A DNA stretch of 9,109 nt from Paracoccaceae bacterium. Lineage in GTDB: Bacteria; Pseudomonadota; Alphaproteobacteria; Rhodobacterales; Rhodobacteraceae. Within the stretch, counting starts at the first letter, position 1, and each line of letters starts with the position of its first letter. Positions 1 to 6,147 of the stretch are shown here, piece by piece. The stretch lies in assembly GCA_021767525.1 (NCBI GenBank), contig JAASTF010000117.1, positions 1-9,109 on the forward strand, written 5' to 3'. Position numbers and translations under genes: made by a program. The notes under the pieces were generated by a model that was not told where the DNA came from, did no database searches, and saw only the letters and a list, made by a program, of their open reading frames with translations.

Positions 1-52
1 CAGAGCGAGACTCTTTACTCACCGTTTACAAACCACACGAAATGGAACGGCT

Positions 53-65
53 GGGGCAGCGCCCC
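53..65 (-). terminator. GC-rich hairpin just after the tetR stop (weak terminator candidate)
   Basis: GGGGC (53-57) and GCCCC (61-65) form a 5-bp stem with a 3-nt loop, 8 nt past the tetR stop codon at 73-75. No T-run follows on the minus strand, so it does not meet the usual rule for an intrinsic terminator. It could be a Rho-dependent end or only an mRNA 3' hairpin. The remaining bases 1-52 contain no gene I can support. Confidence 0.3.
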
Positions 66-72
66 CACCGGC

Positions 73-690
73 CTAACCGGTTTTGGCAAGCGCCCGGCCG
101 AACAGCCGGGCCAGCCGGTCGGCGCTGGCGCGATAGGCGGCATAGTCGGGCTTGCCCGCCTTCAGCCCGTGCAAGGCCGTCAGCATGGTCTGCGCCACCG
201 CATAGGCATCTTCGCCGAATTCCGTCAGATCGACACGGTCGCGCACGGATTCATAGGCCAGCCAATCGCCGTAAAGGCGCGCCAACCGCGCCTCGCCCGC
301 CTCGGCCAGGTCGGCGGCCTGGGCATATTTGGTGTCCAGCAACTCGTCCCCGTGGGCCGAGGTCAACAGCGCCTCGAACAGCTCGCCGGCCTGCGCCTCG
401 AACGCGGCGCGCAACGCCTCGGCCACCGGGCGGCCCGGGCGCAATTCGGCGGAAACCGCCTGCATCGCCGTGTCATAGTAATGCGATGCGAGCGAACGAA
501 AGATGTCTTCCTTGTTGCGAAAGCGCAGATAAAGCGCGGCACGCGACATGCCGGCCCCCCGGGCTATGTCGTCCATCGACGTGCGGCGGAACCCGTAATT
601 GCGAAACGCGTCGAACGCGGCGTGCAGGATGGCCTGCTGGCGCGGATCGGTTTCCGGGCTTGCCGGGTCAAGGCCTGCTGCGCTGCTCAT
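73..690 (-). CDS. TetR/AcrR-family transcriptional repressor
   Basis: A 205-residue regulator of typical TetR length. An N-terminal helix (about residues 17-33) is followed by a helix-turn-helix at about 37-60 with the family pattern TSMDDIARGAGMSRAALYLR and then FRNKEDIF, which begins the linker helix. The rest is a helical ligand-binding and dimerisation domain with no recognisable ligand signature. The gene diverges from the molybdenum oxidoreductase operon, and the 96-bp gap contains two matching inverted-repeat sites, so it probably represses that operon and itself; this is inference. Start choice: an in-frame ATG at 732 would add 14 residues, but they would be encoded by the operator/promoter palindrome and look unlike a TetR N-terminus, so I prefer the ATG at 690. 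No Shine-Dalgarno sequence precedes 690, so translation may be leaderless. The inducer is unknown. Confidence 0.9.
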   Translation of the reverse strand: MSSAAGLDPASPETDPRQQAILHAAFDAFRNYGFRRTSMDDIARGAGMSRAALYLRFRNKEDIFRSLASHYYDTAMQAVSAELRPGRPVAEALRAAFEAQAGELFEALLTSAHGDELLDTKYAQAADLAEAGEARLARLYGDWLAYESVRDRVDLTEFGEDAYAVAQTMLTALHGLKAGKPDYAAYRASADRLARLFGRALAKTG

Positions 691-697
691 TAATACG

Positions 698-725
698 ATC
701 TGACAGAATGGGCCTAAAATGTCAA
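698..725 (-). promoter_or_regulatory. Putative tetR promoter (minus strand)
   Basis: On the minus strand the palindrome gives a consensus -35 TTGACA (complement of 720-725). A weak -10, TCAGAT (complement of 698-703), follows at 16-nt spacing and matches TATAAT at 3 of 6 positions. Transcription would start very near the ATG at 690, which fits a leaderless mRNA. The -35 is strong and the -10 is poor. Confidence 0.4.
701..724. promoter_or_regulatory. Operator-like inverted repeat 1 (TGACA-N14-TGTCA)
   Basis: The half-sites TGACA (701-705) and TGTCA (720-724) are separated by exactly 14 nt. The same layout recurs at 735-758, and the two 24-bp sites agree at 18 of 24 positions, including a shared AAAATGTCA end. 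This copy overlaps the proposed tetR -10 and spacer. It is probably a binding site for the adjacent TetR protein (inference). Confidence 0.6.
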
Positions 726-731
726 TTGACA
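720..731. repeat. Perfect 12-bp palindrome carrying back-to-back -35 boxes
   Basis: TGTCAATTGACA is its own reverse complement, so it presents TTGACA, the consensus sigma-70 -35 hexamer, on both strands. It sits between the two operator-like sites, and its left half is also the right half-site of operator 1. The two divergent promoters would therefore share one block. Confidence 0.7.
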
Positions 732-754
732 CGCTGACACTTTACGCCGAAAAT
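726..754 (+). promoter_or_regulatory. Putative promoter of the molybdenum oxidoreductase operon
   Basis: A consensus -35 TTGACA (726-731), a 17-nt spacer and a -10-like GAAAAT (749-754, 4 of 6 matches to TATAAT). The predicted start near 761 leaves a short leader of about 26 nt ending in the strong ribosome binding site at 774-780. Operator 2 covers the spacer and -10, consistent with repression by blocking RNA polymerase. Confidence 0.55.
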
Positions 755-758
755 GTCA
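735..758. promoter_or_regulatory. Operator-like inverted repeat 2 (TGACA-N14-TGTCA)
   Basis: TGACA (735-739) and TGTCA (754-758) again have a 14-nt spacer. Its centre is 34 bp from that of operator 1. It covers the spacer and -10 of the plus-strand promoter. Identical geometry in two copies in a divergent tetR gap is what makes the pair credible. Confidence 0.6.
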
Positions 759-773
759 GAAAGCCAAAACATC

Positions 774-780
774 AAGGAGG
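774..780 (+). promoter_or_regulatory. Ribosome binding site of the small subunit gene
   Basis: AAGGAGG lies 6 nt before the ATG at 787. It is a near-perfect Shine-Dalgarno sequence and fixes the start of the iron-sulfur subunit. Confidence 0.85.
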
Positions 781-786
781 CAGCCG

Positions 787-1248
787 ATGCCCACCGAATT
801 GACGATCAATGGCACATCCCACACTGTCGACCTGCCCGATGACGTGCCCCTGCTGTGGGTGCTGCGCGACGAGGTTGGCCTGACCGGCACGAAATTCGGC
901 TGCGGCGTTGCCGCCTGCGGCGCCTGCACCGTTCATATCGACGGGCAGGCCGTGCGCTCTTGCCAGGTGGCGCTTGGCGATGTCTGGGGCGAGGTCACCA
1001 CGATCGAGGGCCTGGGCACACCCGATGCGCTGCACGCGCTGCAAGAGGCGTGGGTGGAACACCAGGTGGCGCAATGCGGCTATTGCCAGTCGGGCCAGAT
1101 CATGCAGGCCGCCAGCCTGCTGGCCCAGACGCCCACCCCCACCGACGCGGATATCGACGGCGCGATGCAGGGCAACCTGTGCCGCTGCGGCACCTATCCG
1201 CGCATCCGCGCCGCGATCAAGACCGCCGCGCAAAAGATGGAGGGCTAA
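787..1248 (+). CDS. [2Fe-2S] subunit of a molybdenum hydroxylase (IorA/xanthine dehydrogenase family)
   Basis: A 153-residue electron-transfer subunit with both clusters of the family. An N-terminal plant-ferredoxin-like domain holds cluster ligands C39, C44, C47 and C59 (pattern CGVAACGACT with a later RSC). A C-terminal four-helix domain holds C97, C100, C132 and C134 (CGYCQSGQ and LCRCGTYPRI). All eight cysteines are present and the length is normal for IorA/CoxS-type subunits. In this family electrons pass from the molybdenum site in the large subunit through both clusters to an external acceptor. The protein has no signal peptide, so if the complex is periplasmic it must be carried by the Tat signal of the large subunit. 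The large-subunit gene starts 4 nt after the stop, showing a tight operon. The substrate (N-heterocycle, aldehyde or other) cannot be read from this subunit. Confidence 0.95.
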   Translation: MPTELTINGTSHTVDLPDDVPLLWVLRDEVGLTGTKFGCGVAACGACTVHIDGQAVRSCQVALGDVWGEVTTIEGLGTPDALHALQEAWVEHQVAQCGYCQSGQIMQAASLLAQTPTPTDADIDGAMQGNLCRCGTYPRIRAAIKTAAQKMEG

Positions 1249-1252
1249 GCCA

Positions 1253-3490
1253 ATGGCAAGCATCGGAAAATTCGCCCGTCGCACATTCCTGATCGGCGGT
1301 GCCGCCATCGTAGGCGGCGCGGCCTTTGGCGCCTGGTATGTGGGCCGCCCCGCACCCAACCCGCTGACCCCGGGCCAGGGCGAGGCGGCGCTGACGCCCT
1401 TCGTTCTGGTCACGGGCGAGGGCGTCACGTTGATCACCCCGCGCGCGGAAATGGGCCAGGGGGCGCAAACCACGCTGGCGGCCCTGCTGGCCGAAGAGCT
1501 GGACCTGGACTGGCAGGAGGTGCGGATCGACCACGGCCCGCCCGCCACCGCCTATTACAACAGCGCCCTGATGGGCGAGGCGCTGCCCGGCAAGGGCTAT
1601 GACCGGTCGGATTTCATGCACGGTCTGGCAGAAACCATCGGCAAGGTGGCCAAGGTGTTCGATATGCAGGTCACCGGCGGGTCGACCTCGATGAAGGATG
1701 GCTATACCCGGCTGCGCGTGGCCGGCGCGACGGCGCGCGAGGCGTTGAAATGGGCGGCAGCGCAGCGTCTGAACCTGGATGTGGACCAGCTGCGCACCGA
1801 AAACGGCGCGGTCGTCGCACCCGATGGCACCGCCATCCCCTATACCGATCTGGCCACGGACGCCGCCGAGGCACCGATGCGCGCGCCTGCGCTGCGCGAT
1901 CCGTCCCAGTGGCGATACCTGGGCAAATCCATGCCCCGGCTGGATATGGTGGAAAAAGTCACCGGCACCGCGCAATTCGGCATCGACGCGCGCCCCGAAG
2001 GCGTGAAATTCGCGGCCCTGCGCATCAACCCGGGCCGGGCCGCGATGCGCAGCTTTGATGCCAGCGCGGCGGAAGGCATGGCCGGGGTCGAACGGGTGAT
2101 CGCGCTGCCGAACGGCATCGCCGTGGTGGGCCGCAACACCTGGCTGGCACAGCAGGCCGCCGACGCGGTCGAAATCGAGTGGGAGCCCGCCCCCTACACC
2201 GCCGACACCGCCGCGATATTCGAGCGGATCGGCGCGGCCTTCGACAGCGGCGCCAATTCCACCCTGCGCGACGATGGCGATGCCGACATACTGCCCCAGG
2301 GCGCGACCGAGGTGACGGCAGAGTATACCCTGCCTTACCTCGCGCACGCGACGATGGAGCCGATGAACGCCACCGCGCTTTACACCGGCGACGCGCTGAC
2401 GATCTGGAGCGGCAACCAGGCCCCCACCTTTACCCGCGACCATTGTGCCCGCGCGGCCGGGCTGGAGCCCGAGCAGGTGACCGTCATCACCCCGTATCTG
2501 GGCGGCGGGTTCGGCCGGCGCGGCGAGATGGATTTCAGCGTCTATGCCACGCAGGTCGCGGTGGCGATGCAAGGCACGCCCGTGCAGCTGACCTGGAGCC
2601 GCGAAGAGGATATGCGACACGATTTCTATCGCCCCGGCGCCATGGCGCGGATGCGCGGCGCGGTGCAGGATGGCAGCGCGGTGCTGCTGGATGCGCAGGT
2701 CGCTGCGCAATCGACCACGCAGCAGGCGATGGGCCGCTGGCTGGGCATCTCGCCCGGTGGGCCTGACAAGGGGCATGTGGACGGGCTGTTCAACGCGCCT
2801 TACGCGATCCCCAATCACCGGGTGCGCGGCTACCTGGCCGATCTGGACGTGCCGGTGGGGTTCTGGCGGTCGGTAGGTGCGTCGTTCAACGCCTTCTTCC
2901 AGGATTGCTTCATGGATGAAATGGCCCACGCGGCGGGCGCCGACCCGCTGGCGTTTCGCCTGGCGCTGATGCGCGACGAATACCCCGCCGGCGCCGGTGT
3001 CTTGCAGGCCGTGCGCGACATGTCGGGCTGGGGCGGCGAGAAACCCGCCAATACCGGGCGCGGCGTGGCGTTTTCCTACAGCTTCGGCACGCCCGTCGCC
3101 CAGGTGGTCGAGGTGGTGGACGAGGACGGCACCATCCGCATCGCGCGCGTCTGGATTGCGGCAGATGTGGGCACGGCGCTGGATCCGGGCATCATCGAAG
3201 CACAGATGATCGGCGGCTGCATCTATGGGCTGTCCGCCGCCGCGATGCAGCAGATCACCTTTGCCGATGGCGCGGTCGAACAGGCCAATTTCCCCGATTA
3301 CGATGCGTTGCGGATGCACAACACGCCGCTTTTCGAGGTGCAAATCCTTCAGGAAAACCCGCATTTGGGCGGCGTGGGCGAGCCGGGAACACCCCCCGCA
3401 GCCCCGGCGCTGGCCAATGCGTTGTTCGACCTGACAGGCACCCGCGCGCGCAGCCTTCCGTTAACCCAAAGCTTCGATTTGCTGGTCTGA
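1253..3490 (+). CDS. Molybdopterin-binding catalytic subunit, Tat-exported (IorB-like, xanthine dehydrogenase family)
   Basis: A 745-residue large subunit, about the usual length for isoquinoline 1-oxidoreductase beta subunits. The N-terminus is a Tat signal: twin arginines at 9-10 in ARRTFLIGG, then a hydrophobic Ala/Gly-rich stretch to about residue 30. Family motifs in order: a substrate/cofactor motif EMGQGAQTTLAALLAEELDL near residue 65; SMPRLDMVEKVTG near 227; the molybdopterin-binding glycine loop GGGFGRR near 417; WRSVGASFNAFFQD near 540; and GVGEPGTPPAAPALANA near the C-terminus, where E710 is the expected catalytic base beside molybdenum. Family members hydroxylate aldehydes or N-heteroaromatics using water-derived oxygen and a molybdopterin cytosine dinucleotide cofactor. 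GGAGGG at 1239-1244 is the ribosome binding site, so the longer in-frame reading from upstream is not used. No FAD or cytochrome c subunit and no maturation chaperone lies next to it. The exact substrate is unknown. Confidence 0.93.
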   Translation: MASIGKFARRTFLIGGAAIVGGAAFGAWYVGRPAPNPLTPGQGEAALTPFVLVTGEGVTLITPRAEMGQGAQTTLAALLAEELDLDWQEVRIDHGPPATAYYNSALMGEALPGKGYDRSDFMHGLAETIGKVAKVFDMQVTGGSTSMKDGYTRLRVAGATAREALKWAAAQRLNLDVDQLRTENGAVVAPDGTAIPYTDLATDAAEAPMRAPALRDPSQWRYLGKSMPRLDMVEKVTGTAQFGIDARPEGVKFAALRINPGRAAMRSFDASAAEGMAGVERVIALPNGIAVVGRNTWLAQQAADAVEIEWEPAPYTADTAAIFERIGAAFDSGANSTLRDDGDADILPQGATEVTAEYTLPYLAHATMEPMNATALYTGDALTIWSGNQAPTFTRDHCARAAGLEPEQVTVITPYLGGGFGRRGEMDFSVYATQVAVAMQGTPVQLTWSREEDMRHDFYRPGAMARMRGAVQDGSAVLLDAQVAAQSTTQQAMGRWLGISPGGPDKGHVDGLFNAPYAIPNHRVRGYLADLDVPVGFWRSVGASFNAFFQDCFMDEMAHAAGADPLAFRLALMRDEYPAGAGVLQAVRDMSGWGGEKPANTGRGVAFSYSFGTPVAQVVEVVDEDGTIRIARVWIAADVGTALDPGIIEAQMIGGCIYGLSAAAMQQITFADGAVEQANFPDYDALRMHNTPLFEVQILQENPHLGGVGEPGTPPAAPALANALFDLTGTRARSLPLTQSFDLLV

Positions 3491-3651
3491 TCCACGTCGC
3501 ACAGCCAGCAACACTGTGGGAAATCGGCCACAACTGTTTGACCAATCGCCCTAAATTAACCTTAACTGTGCCGTAGGTTAACGCTATTCCTAACTCAAAC
3601 AGACCGGGTGACATGTGAATTGCCCGGCACGAGAGGCAGGAGTTAGCGGTT
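3491..3651. other. Intergenic region between the oxidoreductase operon and the RTX-Hint gene
   Basis: These 161 bp hold no gene. The first part has only weak 5-bp stems (3500-3504 with 3514-3518; 3515-3519 with 3528-3532) and no T-run, so no clear terminator for the operon. A TTGACC -35-like box lies at 3538-3543, but no convincing -10 follows at normal spacing. The centre is AT-rich and carries repeated TTAAC units (see the separate entry). CAGGAG at 3637-3642 is the ribosome binding site of the next gene. Confidence 0.5.
3556..3581. repeat. TTAACCT/AGGTTAA inverted repeat with an extra TTAAC unit
   Basis: TTAACCT (3556-3562) is the exact reverse complement of AGGTTAA (3575-3581), with a 12-nt loop that holds a second TTAAC (3562-3566). 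It lies about 70 bp upstream of the RTX-Hint start, in the only AT-rich patch of the gap, so it is a candidate regulator site. The spacing does not match the classical CtrA box TTAA-N7-TTAA. Confidence 0.4.
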
Positions 3652-6147
3652 ATGCCCACTGGGTATCTGGTTTCGCTTGACGATAACAGTTTGGACGCCG
3701 GCGACCTGATCGGCGGCGGCGCGGTGACGTTTACCACCGCGTCCACCATCGGCACGGGCACCTGGCAATGGTCGGGCACCTGGGGCGGGACCACCTATAC
3801 CAACGAGGAAGAGCCAGGCACCTATTACCTGGCCACCGATGGCAACGTCTATTTCGTGCCGCAATTCGGGCTGGTGGACACGCTGACCTGGTCCAGCACG
3901 ACCACGGTTCCGACTTTCGCCATCAGCGACGGCCTTGTGACCGGGTCGGGCGGCGACGACGTGATCGACGCAACCTACAGCGATCCGCATGACGGCGATC
4001 AGCCCGACGGCACCGCCAACGACATTCGCGCCGGCGCGGGCGACGACAGCGTTCTGGCAGGCGACGGCGCCGACACGGTCTATGGCGGCACCGGCGGCGA
4101 CACCATCCAGGGCGAGGCCGGCAACGACGTGCTTTACGGCGACACGGCCACGACCCCCACCGCCACCAGCCAAAGCCTGAGCTGGTCCGACCAGGGCATC
4201 CAGGGCTCGGACATGACGCAGGGGTTCACCCAGGTCACGGGTGAAATGGATGTCGGCGTCACCATCACCAATGATGGCGACAACGCCCCCACCCAGACGA
4301 CCGAGGAAACCGTCACCAACTATGTCGGCACGGGCGAGCCGATGGGCACGAACTCGTCCCTGCGGCTGTTCGGCACCGGCCAGGGTGCGACCTCGTCCGC
4401 GACGATCGATTTTTCCGCAACCGCCGGCAGCGATCTGTCGGACGAGGTGGAAAACGTCATCTTTCGCATCAACGACATCGATTTCGGCACCGACAACCAC
4501 CGCGACGTGATCACGGTGACCGCCTTTGACGCCGATGGCAACGCGGTCAGCGTCACCCTGACCGGCGGCAGTGCCATGACGGTCAGCGGCAACACCGCCA
4601 CGGCGCTGTCCACCGCCACCGATTTCGCCGATGCGGCCGGCTCGCTCTTGGTGGAAATCGCGGGTCCGGTTCAAAGCATCGTCATCGAATACTCGAACCT
4701 GCTGACACCGGTGAACGGACAACCGGGCACCCATGCGGTGACGGTCACGGATATCCATTTCGACACGATCGCCGCAACCACAGACGGAAACGACAGCCTG
4801 TCGGGTGGCACCGGCACCGACAGCCTTTATGGCCAGGGCGGCGACGACACGCTGGATGGCGGCGCAGACAACGACCTGCTGGATGGCGGTGCAGGCGCCG
4901 ATACCCTGTCGGGCGGCACGGGCGACGACACGCTGATCGGCGGCGATGGCAACGACACGCTGGCAGGCGGCGCAGGGGCGGACAGCCTGGAAGCCGGGGC
5001 CGGCATGGATTTCGTCGATTATTCCGCGTCGGACGCGGGCGTGAGCATCGACCTGGCCACCGGCACCGCCAGCGGCGGCCATGCCACCGGCGACACGGCG
5101 TTCGGCGGCGTCGACGGCATCATCGGCTCGGATTTCAACGACACGCTTTCGGGCTACGACGGGCAAGGCCCCGATTGGGCCAACGAATTCTACGGCGGTG
5201 CGGGCGACGACGTGATCGACGGGCGCGGCGGCGACGACCTGCTTTATGGCGAAGAGGGAAACGACTCGATCGTTGGCGGCGCGGGCGCCGACACGTTGGA
5301 CGGCGGCACCGGCAACGACACGCTTATCGTGGGCTCGGGCGACGTGGCCACGGGCGGCGAAGGCGACGACCTGTTCCTTTTGGACGAGGCCAACCTGGGC
5401 GGCGGCACCATCACCATCGGCGGCGACGAAGGCACCGAAGGCAGCGGCGACACGATCGACTTTGCCGGCCTGCTGGATTGGGAGGACGTGACCTATACCT
5501 CGACCACGCCAGGCGATCTTGCGGGCACCGCCACGCTGAACGATGGCACCGTCGTCACGTTTTCGAATATCGAGGATGTCATCATCTGCTTTGCGCGCGG
5601 CACCCAGATCCTGACGCCGCGCGGCCCCAAGCCGGTCGAATGGCTGCGCGAAGGCGACCTGGTCATCACCCGTGACAATGGCCCGCAACCGGTGCGCTGG
5701 ATCGCGTCGCGGCAGGTCAGCGGCACCGATGACGGTTTTGCCCCGATCCGCTTTGCCTCGGGCGCCATCGGCAACCGCAGCGATTTGTGGGTGTCGCCGC
5801 AGCACCGCATACTGCACCGCTCGTCCACGGCATCGCTGTATTTCGACACGCCCGAGGTGCTGCTGACCGCCAAGCACATGGTCAACGGCACCACGATCAC
5901 CCAGGTTGCGCGCCCGCAGGTCGAGTATTTCCACATCCTGCTGGATCGGCACGAACTGGTCTTTGCCAATGGCGCGCCGGCCGAAACCTTCCATCCCGGC
6001 CATATGGGCCTAAGTGCGATCAGCGACGAGGCCCGCGAAACCCTGTTCGCCAGGTTCCCCGCCTTGCGCGCCGATCCCGAAAGCTATGGCGATACGGTGC
6101 GGATGTGCCTCAAGGGGTTCGAAACCCGGATGATTCAGGCGGCCTGA
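3652..6147 (+). CDS. RTX-repeat calcium-binding protein with C-terminal Hint domain
   Basis: An 831-residue, very acidic protein. Residues 1-97 form a module rich in Gly, Thr, Trp and Tyr (opening MPTGYLVSLDD, later YLATDGNVYFVPQFG). RTX nonapeptide repeats (GGxGxDxLx) occur in three blocks at about 98-163, 378-453 and 514-575; these bind calcium and fold as parallel beta-rolls outside the cell. A beta-rich domain of about 214 residues (164-377) splits blocks 1 and 2. The C-terminus from about 643 is a Hint_2-type domain: nucleophile C646 in CFARGTQILTPRG, a block-B-like histidine H718 in VSPQHRIL, and a terminal EYFHILLDRHE block (757-768). No Sec signal is visible; RTX proteins usually leave by type I secretion, but no transporter genes are adjacent. 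Hint domains can cut or ligate the chain at their cysteine, so release or surface attachment of the RTX part is possible (inference). CAGGAG 9 nt upstream supports the start. Its 3' end overlaps the convergent hemG-like gene by 13 bp. Confidence 0.9.
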   Translation: MPTGYLVSLDDNSLDAGDLIGGGAVTFTTASTIGTGTWQWSGTWGGTTYTNEEEPGTYYLATDGNVYFVPQFGLVDTLTWSSTTTVPTFAISDGLVTGSGGDDVIDATYSDPHDGDQPDGTANDIRAGAGDDSVLAGDGADTVYGGTGGDTIQGEAGNDVLYGDTATTPTATSQSLSWSDQGIQGSDMTQGFTQVTGEMDVGVTITNDGDNAPTQTTEETVTNYVGTGEPMGTNSSLRLFGTGQGATSSATIDFSATAGSDLSDEVENVIFRINDIDFGTDNHRDVITVTAFDADGNAVSVTLTGGSAMTVSGNTATALSTATDFADAAGSLLVEIAGPVQSIVIEYSNLLTPVNGQPGTHAVTVTDIHFDTIAATTDGNDSLSGGTGTDSLYGQGGDDTLDGGADNDLLDGGAGADTLSGGTGDDTLIGGDGNDTLAGGAGADSLEAGAGMDFVDYSASDAGVSIDLATGTASGGHATGDTAFGGVDGIIGSDFNDTLSGYDGQGPDWANEFYGGAGDDVIDGRGGDDLLYGEEGNDSIVGGAGADTLDGGTGNDTLIVGSGDVATGGEGDDLFLLDEANLGGGTITIGGDEGTEGSGDTIDFAGLLDWEDVTYTSTTPGDLAGTATLNDGTVVTFSNIEDVIICFARGTQILTPRGPKPVEWLREGDLVITRDNGPQPVRWIASRQVSGTDDGFAPIRFASGAIGNRSDLWVSPQHRILHRSSTASLYFDTPEVLLTAKHMVNGTTITQVARPQVEYFHILLDRHELVFANGAPAETFHPGHMGLSAISDEARETLFARFPALRADPESYGDTVRMCLKGFETRMIQAA
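3943..4143 (+). repeat. RTX repeat block 1
   Basis: Encodes residues 98-163, with degenerate RTX units such as GAGDDSVLAGDGADTVYGG and GEAGNDVLYGD. The underlying DNA repeats GGC-GAC-rich units with an imperfect period of 27 bp (nine codons). An early segment (about residues 104-120) departs from the repeat and is rich in Asp and Pro. Confidence 0.8.
4783..5010 (+). repeat. RTX repeat block 2 (longest)
   Basis: Encodes residues 378-453, the most regular RTX run in the protein, with about eight consecutive units of the GGxGxDTLxGG kind. A bridging segment follows (454-513) with DYSASDAGVSIDLATG and IIGSDFNDTLSG, a spacer type commonly seen between RTX runs. Calcium should bind between adjacent units. 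Confidence 0.85.
5191..5376 (+). repeat. RTX repeat block 3
   Basis: Encodes residues 514-575, with units such as GGAGDDVIDGRGGDDLLYG and GGAGADTLDGGTGNDTL, ending at GGEGDDLF. A region without repeats (576-642) then links to the Hint domain. Confidence 0.8.
6135..6147. repeat. Palindromic overlap of two convergent stop codons
   Basis: TCAGGC-G-GCCTGA is a 13-nt inverted repeat with a single central base. It is exactly the overlap of the two convergent genes: TGA at 6145-6147 ends the RTX-Hint gene and TGA on the minus strand (6135-6137) ends the hemG-like gene. Both proteins therefore finish with Gln-Ala-Ala. In RNA it could form a 5-bp stem with a CGG or CCG loop on either strand. No T-run follows, so its use as a two-way terminator is uncertain. 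Confidence 0.75.

Noticed and set aside
42..737. Plus-strand open frames across the tetR gene
   Set aside because: Arg/Pro-rich shadow translation. The minus strand encodes a clear TetR helix-turn-helix protein.
908..1252. N-terminal extension of the large oxidoreductase subunit overlapping the iron-sulfur gene
   Set aside because: It would be Arg/Pro-rich read-through in the wrong frame of the small subunit. The ATG at 1253 has a good ribosome binding site and opens directly into a Tat signal.
1217..3364. Long open frame (715 codons) antisense to the molybdopterin subunit gene
   Set aside because: G/C at third codon positions removes stop codons on the opposite strand. The translation is His/Arg/Gly-rich with no family motif, while the plus strand encodes a complete, motif-bearing protein.
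3500..3532. Terminator after the oxidoreductase operon
   Set aside because: Only competing 5-bp stems with 8-9 nt loops and no T-run, too weak to annotate on its own.
3556..3581. Classical CtrA box
   Set aside because: The TTAA units begin at 3556, 3562 and 3578, giving gaps of 2 and 12 nt; none has the N7 spacing of the consensus. It is kept only as an uncharacterised repeat.
3946..5376. CRISPR-like or minisatellite array
   Set aside because: The periodicity is imperfect, about 27 bp, in frame, and explained by RTX nonapeptide repeats; there are no unique spacers between constant repeats.
3643..6003. Long open frame (786 codons) antisense to the RTX-Hint gene
   Set aside because: It mirrors the GGC-GAC repeats and yields low-complexity Ala/Val/Arg text with no recognisable domain or ribosome binding site.
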